From Gallionella sp. (GTDB lineage Bacteria > Pseudomonadota > Gammaproteobacteria > Burkholderiales > Gallionellaceae), in contig JAUYJO010000134.1 in NCBI GenBank assembly GCA_030700315.1, positions 1-36,393 of the forward strand: a DNA stretch of 36,393 nt, written 5' to 3'. The notes under the pieces are model-generated. The model worked only from the letters and a program-made list of their open reading frames with translations, was not told the DNA's origin and did no database searches. The position numbers and the translations under genes were made by a program. This document shows positions 1 to 8,037 of this stretch, piece after piece. Every line of letters starts with the position of its first letter. Position 1 is the first letter of the stretch.

Positions 1-15
1 TCCCAGATAGTTTAG

Positions 16-209
16 TAACGTGAAACAACACAAATTCCAACCCCAATCCCCAAACCCCAAACCCCCTCCAGCTCCCCCTTGTCAGGGGGAGTGCCTCGCC
101 TCCTCCCCTGACAAGGGGAGGCCGGGAGGGGTTCGGGCTTCGGAGTAAAACGCGTGGAGCTATCTGACTAAATATTTCATTGTCAGGTTGGTCATTTGCC
201 ATGCCCGTT
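16..209 (+). repeat. Family A palindromic element, copy A1
   Basis: Starts with TAACGTGAAACAACAC and ends with TTTGCCATGCCCGTT, the two ends shared by all family A copies in this window. The middle is a large imperfect palindrome: CCCCCTTGTCAGGGGGAG, then CTCCCCTGACAAGGGGAG, inside a CCCCCTCC / GGGAGGGG outer arm, followed by a G-TAAAACG motif. This copy has extra C-rich repetition near its left end and a diverged right third. Comparable copies lie at about 5631, 23786, 25424, 33805 and, reversed, 34991. It occupies the upstream region of rppH. Confidence 0.8.
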
Positions 210-349
210 TCCCTCATCTCATCACTCCCCGCAAGCGGGGGAAGGGGCAAACGAGGCGCTGCACAAATTTCACGTTCAAGGTGTGCTTTCCATTCATGGG
301 GAAATGTGAAAGAATCCATCCCATTGAAATTAACCGGATAGAGTGGCAA

Positions 350-871
350 ATGATCGACCGAGACGGCTACCGCCCGAATGTCGGCATCATTATCACGAAT
401 GACAGGAATCAGGTGTTCTGGGGCAAGCGGATGCGGCAGCACGCGTGGCAGTTTCCGCAAGGCGGCATCCAGCATGGCGAAACCCCGGAGCAGGCGATGT
501 ACCGCGAGTTGCGCGAAGAAGTCGGCTTGATGCCGGAGCATGTGAGAATACTCGGGCGCACCCGGGACTGGATGCGTTATGAGGTCCCGCAGAGCTGGAG
601 CAAGCGCGAATCGCGCGGTGGTTACCGCGGGCAAAAGCAGATCTGGTTTTTGTTGCGCCTGATTGGTCGTGATTGTGATGTCTGTCTGCGCGCCTGTTCG
701 CATCCAGAATTTGATGCGTGGCGCTGGAACGATTACTGGCTGGATATCAGCGCCGTAATCGAATTCAAGCGTGAGGTTTACACGAGGGCGCTCAACGAGT
801 TGGCGCGCTATCTTCCCGCGCCGAAAACTGATGTTGTTTGCCCGCACCATGCACATCATGTGCATGGATAA
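350..871 (+). CDS. rppH: RNA pyrophosphohydrolase (Nudix hydrolase)
   Basis: A 173-residue Nudix protein. RppH removes pyrophosphate from the 5' end of triphosphorylated mRNA, which opens the transcript to RNase E decay in the cytoplasm. The start [15 protein letters not shown] is the classic RppH N-terminus. The Nudix box is complete at about residues 38-60: GGIQHGE, then REL-REEVG with the metal-binding glutamates. The WGKR and WQFPQGG motifs before it also fit the family. The reading frame stays open upstream to 188, but that part is family A repeat and low-quality sequence, so I place the start at ATG 350, where family homology begins. No strong ribosome binding site is visible. The His-rich tail ([10 protein letters not shown]) is probably specific to this lineage. 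It is followed by a CBS-domain gene on the same strand after 33 bases. Confidence 0.93.
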   Translation: MIDRDGYRPNVGIIITNDRNQVFWGKRMRQHAWQFPQGGIQHGETPEQAMYRELREEVGLMPEHVRILGRTRDWMRYEVPQSWSKRESRGGYRGQKQIWFLLRLIGRDCDVCLRACSHPEFDAWRWNDYWLDISAVIEFKREVYTRALNELARYLPAPKTDVVCPHHAHHVHG

Positions 872-904
872 GTTTAAGTAGATTATTTTTAAGGAGTGAG
901 CGTT

Positions 905-1501
905 GTGATCAAGGAATATACCCCACTGAAATCTTTTCCGTTGAAAGTGGGCTCCTCTTTTTCGCGCCCGGTGCAGGTTCTTCCGGAGCAAGTCAAACTG
1001 AATGACCCGGCGACGAACGTGATGACTGATTTGAGCAGGGTTTCGGTGGTCAGTACACATGCCAGGACTTCGATGGATATGGCCAATGCCAAGATGATCC
1101 GTTATGGCATACGCATGCTGCTGGTGCTCGACGATAACGAGCAGTTGGCGGGGTTGCTGACAGCGACCGATGTGCTCGGAGAAAAGCCGATGCGCTTCCT
1201 GCAAAACATGGGCGGAACCCATGCCGACATCATGGTGCGCGATATCATGACCACGCAGCGCGAACTGGAAGTGATGAAAATTGACGATGTGCAACATGCC
1301 AAAGTCGGGCAAATTGTCGCCACCCTGAAAAAATCCAACCGGCAGCACGCGCTGGTGGTGGCTGAAGGTGCGGATGGCAGGCAAACAGTATGCGGTTTGT
1401 TTTCCATTACCCAAATCGCCCGCCAATTGGGCGCGCAAGTGCATAGTTTTGAATTGGCGAGAACATTCGCCGAAATCGAAGCCGTGATCGCGCACGGTTA
1501 A
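905..1501 (+). CDS. CBS-domain pair protein
   Basis: About 198 residues, with two CBS motifs. The first, about residues 35-90, runs VMTDLSRVSVVSTHARTSMD to LLTATDVLGEKP. The second, about 110-185, runs IMVRDIMTTQ to GLFSITQIARQLG. CBS pairs bind adenosine nucleotides and act as energy or redox sensors, but nothing fused here indicates a partner. The start is GTG 905 rather than GTG 896, because AAGGAG at 891-896 is then 8 bases upstream; a start at 896 would overlap it. The protein is soluble, with no signal peptide. It probably forms a small transcription unit with rppH upstream and the lipoprotein gene 30 bases downstream. The domain call is firm; the physiological role is unknown. Confidence 0.85.
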   Translation: MIKEYTPLKSFPLKVGSSFSRPVQVLPEQVKLNDPATNVMTDLSRVSVVSTHARTSMDMANAKMIRYGIRMLLVLDDNEQLAGLLTATDVLGEKPMRFLQNMGGTHADIMVRDIMTTQRELEVMKIDDVQHAKVGQIVATLKKSNRQHALVVAEGADGRQTVCGLFSITQIARQLGAQVHSFELARTFAEIEAVIAHG

Positions 1502-1531
1502 TTACGTTTAAAAAATCCCGAGGTGAAATTC

Positions 1532-2572
1532 ATGAATTTATTTTCGCGGTCTGCCGCATTGGTTGTGTTGTTGTTCTCCGTTGCGGGATGCTCCACCGTC
1601 AAGGACGCCAAGGATTCTGTCACAGGATGGTTCAATGGCAACGGCGGTGATGGCAGCACGTTGAGCACCGGGGCCGGAAAAAAAACGGCCAGCGGCAGCA
1701 GCGGGCCGACGCTCAAATATGCCGCAACCTTGCGGGTCAGCAAGTATGTTGACCAGCGCAAGGCCGGCAACCCGCGCCTCGTTGGAATCACAACGCAGCG
1801 CGTTCGTGGCGTGGATGGCAAGGAGCTGCTGCTCGATCAGGAAGTCGCGAATATCGTCACCGCCTCAATCAAGCAGCGTTTTAATGCGGAAGGCTATCAG
1901 GTGCTGGAAGGCGGCGGCGCGGGCAGCGCCCTGTTCGAAGTGTCCGGGGTTATCAAGGACTTGACGCTGAATGTCAAAGATCGCGACGAAATCAATATCG
2001 AGATTGAAACCACCCTGAAAGACCTGGCTACCGGCAAGGTGATCTGGTCGGGTTTGGTGACGGAGAAAAATGACCGTTTTGCCGGAGTCTCCGGCAATAA
2101 TAAAGATGATGTGGTCAATTACCTGAACAAGGAATTGCGCGTTGCCAGCAACAAGACGGTGGAGGCGGTCAGCGCCTCACTGATGGCATCGCAGCCAGAA
2201 CTGTTCAATCTGACGGCGGGCACCAAGCCGATTCCCGGTGTGACGGTGTATGTCGCGCCCACCGCTGCCAAGCCCGCCCCGGCAACGGCTGTGATGCCGG
2301 CTCATGGCGTGCGGCCGGGCGGCGCGGTTCCACCGCCGGCCTATACCCCGCAAGCCAGCGCCACTGCCGGTTTATTGCTGGTTAATACCACTCCGCAGCG
2401 CGCCAAAGTGTATCTGGATGGGGTGTATTATGGGCTGTCCCCGTTGCGCCTGGAAATGGAACCCGGCGTACACGCAGTCAGCGTGAAGCTGGAAGGTTAC
2501 AAAATGGTCACCGAGAAAGTGTCGGTGCGCAAAGGCGACAATACTGAAATGGAATTGAACCTGGAACGCTGA
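1532..2572 (+). CDS. PEGA-domain outer-membrane-type lipoprotein
   Basis: A 346-residue predicted lipoprotein. The signal peptide MNLFSRSAALVVLLFSVAGC ends in the lipobox VAGC, so Cys20 is the lipidation site. Residues of about 45-215 form an alpha/beta region resembling the periplasmic lipoproteins that contain a YajG/CsgG-like fold (ALRVSKYVDQR-like start, then QRFNAEGYQVLEGG and FEVSGVIKDL). A Pro/Ala-rich spacer follows at about 240-275. The last 65 residues are a PEGA domain (VYLDGVYYGLSPLRLEMEPG, ending in VKLEGYK and ELNLER), a small beta domain of surface and envelope proteins. The start is ATG 1532, because GAGGTGA at 1520-1526 is correctly spaced; the GTG at 1523 lies inside that site. 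A terminator follows at 2594-2619. The exact function is unknown. Confidence 0.8.
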   Translation: MNLFSRSAALVVLLFSVAGCSTVKDAKDSVTGWFNGNGGDGSTLSTGAGKKTASGSSGPTLKYAATLRVSKYVDQRKAGNPRLVGITTQRVRGVDGKELLLDQEVANIVTASIKQRFNAEGYQVLEGGGAGSALFEVSGVIKDLTLNVKDRDEINIEIETTLKDLATGKVIWSGLVTEKNDRFAGVSGNNKDDVVNYLNKELRVASNKTVEAVSASLMASQPELFNLTAGTKPIPGVTVYVAPTAAKPAPATAVMPAHGVRPGGAVPPPAYTPQASATAGLLLVNTTPQRAKVYLDGVYYGLSPLRLEMEPGVHAVSVKLEGYKMVTEKVSVRKGDNTEMELNLER

Positions 2573-2593
2573 TGCTGTTGTAAGGCGCAACAC

Positions 2594-2619
2594 AAAAAAG
2601 CCCGCGAAAGCGGGTTTTT
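2594..2619. terminator. Rho-independent terminator after lipoprotein gene
   Basis: The hairpin CCCGC-GAAA-GCGGG (2601-2614) is followed by TTTTT and preceded by AAAAAA, so it could work in both directions. It lies 22 bases after the lipoprotein stop codon. Confidence 0.85.
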
Positions 2620-2689
2620 GCTTGGTGTGAAAGAGCACCAATTTCCCACTACGCCGGGCGAGCTGGAGGCAAAAAAGGTGGCGGTTTTC

Positions 2690-2756
2690 GTAGGTCGGGA
2701 TTCATCCCGACAGAGGGCCGCATAACCCAACCCCGTCGGGATGAATCCCGACCTAC
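2690..2756. repeat. Family G palindrome (TAGGTCGGG), 22-bp perfect arms
   Basis: The 22-base arms at 2690-2711 and 2735-2756 are exact reverse complements, beginning GTAGGTCGGG and ending CCCGACCTAC. Each arm contains a smaller dyad (TCGGGAT-TCATCCCGA). The spacer is 23 bases. Related elements with the same ends occur at 25365-25410 and 35270-35315. It lies between convergent genes and may also act as a transcription barrier. Confidence 0.9.
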
Positions 2757-2864
2757 ATCATCGTGAGACTCATGACCAAACGGTACGTTTGTGATTTCTG
2801 TCTCCCTAGTGAGGAATACCGGCATGGATTAGCACTGCGAGTTGAAGAAGCGAAAAATCGCTGG

Positions 2865-4391
2865 CTACGGTTTGACCGGTTTCAACTTCAAAGGCGTCCC
2901 AATTTTTGGCTTCACAGGCGTTGTTTCAACCTCTGTAGCCGCTTCTGCCCCGGTTTGCGCCACAGCGGATTCAGCCGCCTGTGGCGCGGGTGCTCCCTCG
3001 GTAAGCCTGGTCTTGGTTTCTGTTTCGGCTTGCACCTTCTTCTCGGCGGTGATACATGCCGCTTCGACTCGTGCCATTTCCTCTGCCGTGATGCATGCCG
3101 TTTTGGCCTTGGCTTCCTCTTGAGCTTTCAGCCGTGCCGCCTTGGCTTCGGCGGCAGCGCGCGCTTTCGACTGGGCTAGCGCCCTTGCCTTGGCTTGTTG
3201 CGCCGCGCTGACGCGGGCCGCTTTGGCGGCTTTCAGCTTGGCCGCTTTGGCATCGGCTGCGGCTTTTGCCTTGGCTTGTGCTCGCGCCTTTTTTTCCGCC
3301 TTGATGCGGGCGGCTTCGGCCTTGGCATCTTGTTGCGCTTTTATTCGCGCCGCTTCCGCTTGTGCGGCTTGTTCTGCTTTTAAGCGTTCCGCCTCATCCT
3401 TGGCATCCTGTTCTGCTTTGGCCATTTGCTGTGCTGCTATTTGCTTTGCTACCAATATGCGATGTTCATCCGGATCGATTTTCGCGAGGCTGCCCGCTTT
3501 AATTCCGAGTTTTGCCGCATCTTCCGTCAATTCCCCAATGGAAAACTGCGGCTGAACATGAGTCAAGGTAATCGTATCCACCGCGCGATCCATGACGCCC
3601 AGCGCTGAGCCATTCGGCGCTGCAATTGGGGTTGTGTCCCTGGCGTAAGCGACGAGCTTGTCGCCGGGCCTTAATAGCGAGTCGCTTCCCGCATCGAGAA
3701 AAGCCTCCTTTTCTTTAACGCGAAGAATATGCGCGGAAAACGGCACGGTTTTCAACCCCGTGCGTATGTCGCTGACGGCAAGATCGAGCAGCCGGCTCAG
3801 TGCTTGTCCCATCGCTGTTTCAAAGAAGAGGCTGCTGCCGAATGGTTTGTCGTTGCCAATTGTCACTTCTTCCGGAGCTTGTTCATCCAGGCGGCGCAGC
3901 AACAACTGGCCGCCGGTCAGCCCATCGTAAACAGCAAGCTCGACTTCGATATGTCTTTTTATATTTTCCCCGAGCGATGTTCCGAGAAATCCTTTTTCGT
4001 GTTTGATCCCGGCATTTATTACGATGCCGGAAATCAGCAATTGCGCGCCGGATTGTTCGGCTATCTGGATGATGGCGTTGCGCTGTGCCTCGCCTGCCCC
4101 GACAGGAATCGAGCGGCCGGTATAAGTGGTCAGGAACTCCCCGCTTGCTTCCAGCCGGTTAGCAAGCGCCAAGGGAAGCCCGTCGTAAATATTGCTGATG
4201 TCGTCGACGTGGTGCGTATTGGCGACATCAAACTGGGTCAGTGCGATTTTCTTTTTTACGACCGGTGCGGCTTGGAATTGGGTGTTTTGCGGTTCGGCAC
4301 GGGCGATGGGCGGTTCGCAGAGAGCCGCAACGATGCCAAACATCGCAAGCAGACCCGCGCGGCGAAAACCTTTACGAATGATGATCGGCAT
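2865..4391 (-). CDS. FlgT-like secreted protein with long Ala/Lys-rich tail
   Basis: A 508-residue protein with an N-terminal signal sequence (hydrophobic AGLLAMFGIVAALCEPPIARA, about residues 12-32). Residues of about 48-200 (KKIALTQFDVANTHHVDDIS, LPLALANRLEASGEF, GAQLLISGIVINAG) resemble the middle domain of flagellar assembly protein FlgT. Residues of about 225-310 (KEKEAFLDAGSDSLLRPGDK to LGIKAGSLAKI) resemble its C-terminal domain. FlgT belongs to the periplasmic ring around the flagellar basal body in Vibrio. From about residue 318 to 460 the protein is a lysine/alanine-rich repeat (AEAARIKAQQDAK-like units) predicted to be a long helix or coiled coil, as in TolA, ending in a Pro/Lys tail. 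No other flagellar gene is in the window, so a general envelope role is also possible. It follows the small membrane protein after 15 bases and is probably cotranscribed with lpxC. Confidence 0.6.
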   Translation of the reverse strand: MPIIIRKGFRRAGLLAMFGIVAALCEPPIARAEPQNTQFQAAPVVKKKIALTQFDVANTHHVDDISNIYDGLPLALANRLEASGEFLTTYTGRSIPVGAGEAQRNAIIQIAEQSGAQLLISGIVINAGIKHEKGFLGTSLGENIKRHIEVELAVYDGLTGGQLLLRRLDEQAPEEVTIGNDKPFGSSLFFETAMGQALSRLLDLAVSDIRTGLKTVPFSAHILRVKEKEAFLDAGSDSLLRPGDKLVAYARDTTPIAAPNGSALGVMDRAVDTITLTHVQPQFSIGELTEDAAKLGIKAGSLAKIDPDEHRILVAKQIAAQQMAKAEQDAKDEAERLKAEQAAQAEAARIKAQQDAKAEAARIKAEKKARAQAKAKAAADAKAAKLKAAKAARVSAAQQAKARALAQSKARAAAEAKAARLKAQEEAKAKTACITAEEMARVEAACITAEKKVQAETETKTRLTEGAPAPQAAESAVAQTGAEAATEVETTPVKPKIGTPLKLKPVKP

Positions 4392-4406
4392 AGGGTTCTT
4401 ATCCTG

Positions 4407-4607
4407 TCAAAGCAATACCCGCCAGCCGGCCAGCACATAGCGTTCCAGCACGAACAGCACGGCGAAGAGCAACAGCAGCAACGCGGTGAAGCGCACCGTC
4501 TGCCAGGCGAATTTAAGGTAGCGGCGATCGCGCGTAAAGATATACATCCCGCCGCTCAAGACCAGCAGCAGTGTGACCAGTATCAGGAGCAGGCGCAGGA
4601 TCAGCAC
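4407..4607 (-). CDS. Small membrane protein, two predicted TM helices
   Basis: A 66-residue hydrophobic protein. The first helix is about residues 2-26 (LILRLLLILVTLLLVLSGGMY) and the second about 40-62 (FTALLLLLFAVLFVLERYVLA). A short basic loop, TRDRRYLKFAWQ, lies between them. It starts at GTG 4607, 24 bases after the lpxC stop codon and 15 bases before the FlgT-like gene on the same strand, which supports a real gene in an lpxC operon. I do not recognise a named family. Confidence 0.6.
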   Translation of the reverse strand: MLILRLLLILVTLLLVLSGGMYIFTRDRRYLKFAWQTVRFTALLLLLFAVLFVLERYVLAGWRVLL

Positions 4608-4631
4608 ATGTCCGCCGTTTTCACGCCGGGG

Positions 4632-5543
4632 TCAGGCGGTTTGCAGTTGCAGCCGCAGAAATGCCGGCGCTTCTTCCACGCTGTCGAACGTGACGAACTC
4701 CCAGGCTTGCTCGTCGGCGAGCAGCGCGCGCAGCAGGGCGTTGTTCAGCGCATGGCCGGATTTGAAGCCGGAGAACGCGCCGATCAGCGGATGCCCGAGC
4801 AGGTAGAGATCGCCGATCGCGTCGAGCACCTTGTGCTTGACGAACTCGTCCTCGAAGCGCAATCCGTCGGCGTTCAGCACGCGGTACTCGTCCATCACAA
4901 TGGCGTTGTCCAGGCTACCGCCCAGCGCCAGACCCTGCGCGCGCATGTTCTCGACATCCTGCATGAAACCGAAGGTGCGCGCGCGGCTGATGTCGCGCAC
5001 ATAGGATTCTTCGCCCAGATCGACCACCACATGCTGCTTGGCATCGGCAAATACCGGGTGGGCGAAATTGATGGTAAAGGTCAAGCGGTAGCCATGATAG
5101 GGCTCGAAGCGCACCCATTTGTCGCACTGCTTCAGCTCGACGATTTTTTTCACGCGGATGAATTTCTTGGCGGCAGATTGTTCGGCAATCCCCGCCGATT
5201 GCAGCAGGAAGATAAAGGTGCCGGCGCTGCCGTCCATGATCGGCACTTCCGCGCTGTCCAGATCGACATAGGCGTTGTCCACACCCAGTCCGGCCAGCGC
5301 CGACATCAAGTGTTCGATGGTGGCGACGCGCACCCCATTCTGCTCCATGCAGGTGGACAGGCGCGTGTCATGCACCAGCTCGGCGCGCGCGCGTATCTCC
5401 TCGACCGGTTTGGTGTCCACGCGGCGAAACACGATGCCGGTATTGACCGGTGCGGGGCGCAGTCCCAGCGTAACTTTTTCGCCACTGTGCAAGCCGACGC
5501 CCGTCACGCTGACGGAGCTTTTCAAAGTGCGTTGCTTAACCAT
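4632..5543 (-). CDS. lpxC: UDP-3-O-acyl-N-acetylglucosamine deacetylase
   Basis: A 303-residue zinc enzyme that catalyses the first committed step of lipid A synthesis, removing acetate from UDP-3-O-acyl-GlcNAc in the cytoplasm. The expected metal and catalytic residues are in place: E77-H78 in [21 protein letters not shown]237 and D241 in [11 protein letters not shown], and H264 in [10 protein letters not shown]. The length matches the family (about 305). The start is ATG 5543 ([20 protein letters not shown]); the frame opens at 5594, but the added residues are not family-like. A TGTGATAAAAT-type sequence on the minus strand (5584-5594) is a candidate -10 region. In most proteobacteria lpxC follows ftsZ; here it is divergent and upstream of mraZ, separated by repeats. 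The outer membrane has lipid A, so the organism is Gram-negative. Confidence 0.96.
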   Translation of the reverse strand: MVKQRTLKSSVSVTGVGLHSGEKVTLGLRPAPVNTGIVFRRVDTKPVEEIRARAELVHDTRLSTCMEQNGVRVATIEHLMSALAGLGVDNAYVDLDSAEVPIMDGSAGTFIFLLQSAGIAEQSAAKKFIRVKKIVELKQCDKWVRFEPYHGYRLTFTINFAHPVFADAKQHVVVDLGEESYVRDISRARTFGFMQDVENMRAQGLALGGSLDNAIVMDEYRVLNADGLRFEDEFVKHKVLDAIGDLYLLGHPLIGAFSGFKSGHALNNALLRALLADEQAWEFVTFDSVEEAPAFLRLQLQTA

Positions 5544-5630
5544 GGGTGTCTTGTAGGTGTCTTGAGCGCAAAAACCATGCGGCGATTTTATCACAGACGG
5601 ATTTCACCCAGTGTTTTAGCCGCGCGACAT

Positions 5631-5796
5631 TAACGTGAAACAACCCAAACCCCTCCCAGCCTCCCCTTGTCAGGGGAGGAGCCTAGGCCCTCCCCCTGAC
5701 AAGGGGGGGCTGGAGGGGGTTTGAGGTTCGGAGTAAAACGCAAACAATTTTTCGAAATGTTTCATTTTTAGGGGTGGCAAAATTGCCATGCCCGTT
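5631..5796 (+). repeat. Family A element, copy A2
   Basis: Begins TAACGTGAAACAACCC and ends AATTGCCATGCCCGTT. The central palindrome is CCCCTTGTCAGGGGAGG versus CCTCCCCCTGACAAGGGG, enclosed by CCCCTCCAG-type and GGAGGGG arms. It then has GGAGTAAAACGC and TGTTTCAT, typical of the right third of this family. Confidence 0.85.
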
Positions 5797-6070
5797 GGGT
5801 AACTGCTCAGGTCGAAAAAAACTTCCCGCCAGATACCAACGTCCAACCGTCCCCGCGCGCCGAGCGTTTCGCTTCCCCCCACTTCGGCAAGCTCAGGACA
5901 TGCTTTGCAAAAGGGGGAGAGCTTGCGAGGGGGCCGAGGGGGATTTGAAGTGCGCCGCTCTCTCGCCGCCTGCTGTAAATCCCCCTACCCCCCTTTTTCA
6001 AAGGGGGGGGATCACCCCTCCCAGCCTTCCTCATGCGAGGGGGAAGGAGAAAACAGCCACATCTGAGTAG
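5797..6070. repeat. Composite palindromic block (family F ends) between lpxC and mraZ
   Basis: This stretch has no gene. It starts with GTAACTGCTCAGGTC and ends with ACAGCCACATCTGAGTAG, an imperfect inverted pair that also bounds the block at about 31642-31938. Inside are C-rich and G-rich arms (CCCCCCTTTTTCAAAGGGGG and others) and the fragment ACTTCGGCAAGCTCAGGACA, which recurs at 35077 inside copy A6. The block looks like nested insertion of one repeat into the arms of another. Confidence 0.6.
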
Positions 6071-6196
6071 CAGCAGCGCCGCATTATAAATAACTTTAGC
6101 TTATTTATGTAATCGATTGCTTTTTAAGCATTTTTACTTTTTATTAACTTCCCGAGCTAACTCCTTGTCGCATAAAGAAAAAAGCTGATTTTCGGC

Positions 6197-6225
6197 TTGA
6201 CGGGCTGGATTTTTTTCAATATAGT
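6197..6225 (+). promoter_or_regulatory. Predicted sigma70-type promoter of the dcw operon
   Basis: TTGACG (6197-6202), a 17-base spacer, then TATAGT (6220-6225), in AT-rich sequence immediately before the MraZ boxes. The expected transcription start, near 6232, falls inside the operator, which fits repression by MraZ. Confidence 0.8.
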
Positions 6226-6262
6226 GGGATTAAGTGGTAAAAAGTGGGTAAAAGTGGGGTTG
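6223..6262 (+). promoter_or_regulatory. MraZ operator: four 10-bp direct repeats
   Basis: Four repeats spaced exactly 10 bases apart: AGTGGGATTA, AGTGGTAAAA, AGTGGGTAAA, AGTGGGGTTG. The known MraZ binding region in proteobacteria is a set of TGGGN boxes at this period upstream of mraZ. The second box is degenerate (TGGTA). The boxes overlap the -10 element and lie 5 bases before the mraZ start codon, so autorepression of the operon is the likely function. Confidence 0.9.
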
Positions 6263-6267
6263 AAAAA

Positions 6268-6714
6268 ATGTTTCAGGGAGCGGCACAACTTAATCTGGAT
6301 AGCAAAGGCAGGCTCGCGATACCGGCGCGGCATCGCGACATGCTGCTCGCGAATTGCGCGGGCAAGCTGGTGCTGACCGCCGATCCGGATGGCTGCCTGC
6401 TGATGTATCCCGAGCCGGAATGGCAGCCGATCCGCGACAAGCTGAACAAACTTTCCTCTTTTAATGCAAGAAGCCGGGCTTTGCAGCGCCGCTTGGTCGG
6501 CTATGCCGAAAATGTGGAGATGGACGGTGCCGGGCGCGTGTTGATCCCGCCGACCCTGCGCAGCTACGCCGCGCTGGACAAGCATGTGATGCTGGTCGGC
6601 CAAGGCAACAAATTCGAATTGTGGGACGAGGCGAAATGGCGGGCGCAGGAAGAGGCTGGCTTGTCGTTCATGGATGGAGAGTTGCCGCCGGAACTTGAAG
6701 GCTTCTCTTTATGA
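6268..6714 (+). CDS. mraZ: Transcriptional regulator / division protein MraZ
   Basis: A 148-residue protein of the AbrB-fold SpoVT/MraZ type. It binds DNA as an oligomeric ring and represses the dcw operon through the boxes directly upstream. Two repeats of the fold are visible: [20 protein letters not shown] at the N-terminus with the DSKGR motif, and [19 protein letters not shown] at about residues 85-105 with the DGAGR motif. The start is ATG 6268; the earlier in-frame start at 6244 would be inside the operator. The stop codon overlaps the rsmH start (ATGA). Length is normal for the family. Confidence 0.97.
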   Translation: MFQGAAQLNLDSKGRLAIPARHRDMLLANCAGKLVLTADPDGCLLMYPEPEWQPIRDKLNKLSSFNARSRALQRRLVGYAENVEMDGAGRVLIPPTLRSYAALDKHVMLVGQGNKFELWDEAKWRAQEEAGLSFMDGELPPELEGFSL

Positions 6715-7742
6715 GTGAGGGCTTGGCCCACACCACCGTTTTACTGAATGAAGCAGTCGAGGCGCTGGCCATCAAGCCTGAGGGTATTTATGTGGACGGC
6801 ACGTTCGGGCGCGGCGGGCACAGCGCGCTGATACTGGAGCGGCTCGGCAGCAACGGCAGATTGATCGCGCTGGACAAGGATCCGGCTGCGGTGGGGGCGG
6901 GCAACACATGGCGCGATGCGCGCTTTCAAATGGTGCATCGCGGTTTCGCACAACTGGCGGAAGTGTTGCGCGAACAGGGCGTGGCGAAGGTAGACGGCAC
7001 GACACGGCGTTGCGAAGCATCCGGGGCGGGAGTGCCGTCTTCCACCTTCTCCCGCACCGGAGGGCTTTGCCCCACAGTGTCGAAGGTGGATGGCATCCTG
7101 CTCGATTTGGGCGTGTCGTCGCCGCAACTGGACGATGCGCAGCGCGGTTTCAGTTTTCGTTTTGATGCGCCGCTGGATATGCGCATGGACACCAGCAGCG
7201 GGATGACCGCGGCGCAGTGGCTGGCGACGGTGGATGAAGGTTTTTTGACGGAGGTGATACGTGATTACGGCGAAGAACGGTTTGCTAAGCAGATTGCAAG
7301 GGCGGTTGTTGCGGCGCGCGCGATCCAGCCCATCCACACCACGCGGCAGCTCGTCGAGCTGGTTGGCAAAACGGTACGTACCCGTGAAGCCGGGCAAAAT
7401 CCGGCAACGCGTACCTTTCAGGCTATACGGATTTATCTCAACGGGGAGCTCGAAGAGCTTGCGCGCGTGCTCCCGGAATGCGTGACACACCTCAATGCAG
7501 GCGGGCGTCTGGTGGTGATCAGCTTTCATTCGCTGGAAGACCGCATCGTGAAGCGCTTCATGCGTGACATGGCGGAGGGCGACAAGCTGCCGCGCGGTGT
7601 GCCGATCCGTGCCAGCGAAGTGCCGCAGGGCAGGTTGCATTTGATCGGCAAGGCCGTGCGCGCGACCGGGGCGGAAGTGCGCGCCAATCCGCGCGCGCGC
7701 AGCGCGGTGATGCGCGTGGCGGAGCGCAGCGATGTGGCATAG
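6711..7742 (+). CDS. rsmH: 16S rRNA (cytosine-1402-N4)-methyltransferase with in-frame repeat insertion
   Basis: A 343-residue SAM-dependent methyltransferase (MraW) that methylates N4 of C1402 in 16S rRNA. The SAM motif is [16 protein letters not shown] (about residues 27-42). [20 protein letters not shown] and the C-terminal [13 protein letters not shown] are typical. It is about 30 residues longer than usual. The excess is one segment of 32 codons at about residues 97-128, between two copies of KVDG, where normal family members read directly [15 protein letters not shown]. This segment is a family D palindromic element (see 6999-7082). The frame is open throughout, so the enzyme is probably made with an extra surface loop. 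Translation is coupled to mraZ by ATGA. Confidence 0.95.
   Translation: MSEGLAHTTVLLNEAVEALAIKPEGIYVDGTFGRGGHSALILERLGSNGRLIALDKDPAAVGAGNTWRDARFQMVHRGFAQLAEVLREQGVAKVDGTTRRCEASGAGVPSSTFSRTGGLCPTVSKVDGILLDLGVSSPQLDDAQRGFSFRFDAPLDMRMDTSSGMTAAQWLATVDEGFLTEVIRDYGEERFAKQIARAVVAARAIQPIHTTRQLVELVGKTVRTREAGQNPATRTFQAIRIYLNGELEELARVLPECVTHLNAGGRLVVISFHSLEDRIVKRFMRDMAEGDKLPRGVPIRASEVPQGRLHLIGKAVRATGAEVRANPRARSAVMRVAERSDVA
6999..7082. repeat. Family D palindrome inserted in frame in rsmH
   Basis: Arms of 33-34 bases at 7000-7032 (CGACACGGCGTTGCGAAGCA start) and 7049-7082 (ending CCCCACAGTGTCG) are imperfect reverse complements. The element is flanked by AAGGTAGACGGC (6987-6998) and AAGGTGGATGGC (7083-7094), a 12-base duplication with two differences. 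The period is 96 bases, exactly 32 codons. Arm sequences reappear in murD (14783-14870) and at 31763-31848. Confidence 0.88.
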
Positions 7743-8037
7743 CGGCGGGAGCGCATTGAATGCGCTACTGCTGGCGGCGGTGCTGGTCTGCGCGCTGAGC
7801 GTGGTCACTTCGCAGCACAAGGCGCGCAAGCTGTACATCGAACTGCAAAAGCAACGGGAGCATGCGCAGCAGATGGACGTGGAATGGGGGCAGTTGCAAC
7901 TCGAACAAAGCACTTGGGCCGCGCCGGCGCGGGTGGAAAAGATCGCGGCGCAACAATTGCAAATGCGGTTGCCCGGCAGCGGGCAAGTGCAATTTATACG
8001 CTTAGAGCCTGACGGACATATAGACAAACAGCCATGA
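7732..8037 (+). CDS. ftsL: Cell division protein FtsL
   Basis: A 101-residue bitopic protein. A short cytoplasmic head is followed by one transmembrane helix at about residues 8-27 ([20 protein letters not shown]) and a periplasmic coiled coil (about 28-70, rich in Q, E and K). FtsL joins FtsB and FtsQ and activates FtsI/FtsW at the septum. It overlaps the end of rsmH and the start of ftsI, the standard dcw position. Sequence is weakly conserved in this family, so the call rests on topology and position. Confidence 0.92.
   Translation: MWHSGGSALNALLLAAVLVCALSVVTSQHKARKLYIELQKQREHAQQMDVEWGQLQLEQSTWAAPARVEKIAAQQLQMRLPGSGQVQFIRLEPDGHIDKQP

Noticed and set aside
188-349. N-terminal extension of RppH from the upstream in-frame start
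   Set aside because: The added residues come from the family A repeat and its border, do not resemble the family, and the conserved start [10 protein letters not shown] is at 350.
3729-5633. A 634-codon plus-strand open frame
   Set aside because: Antisense to lpxC and the FlgT-like gene, which have clear motifs or plausible domains and operon spacing.
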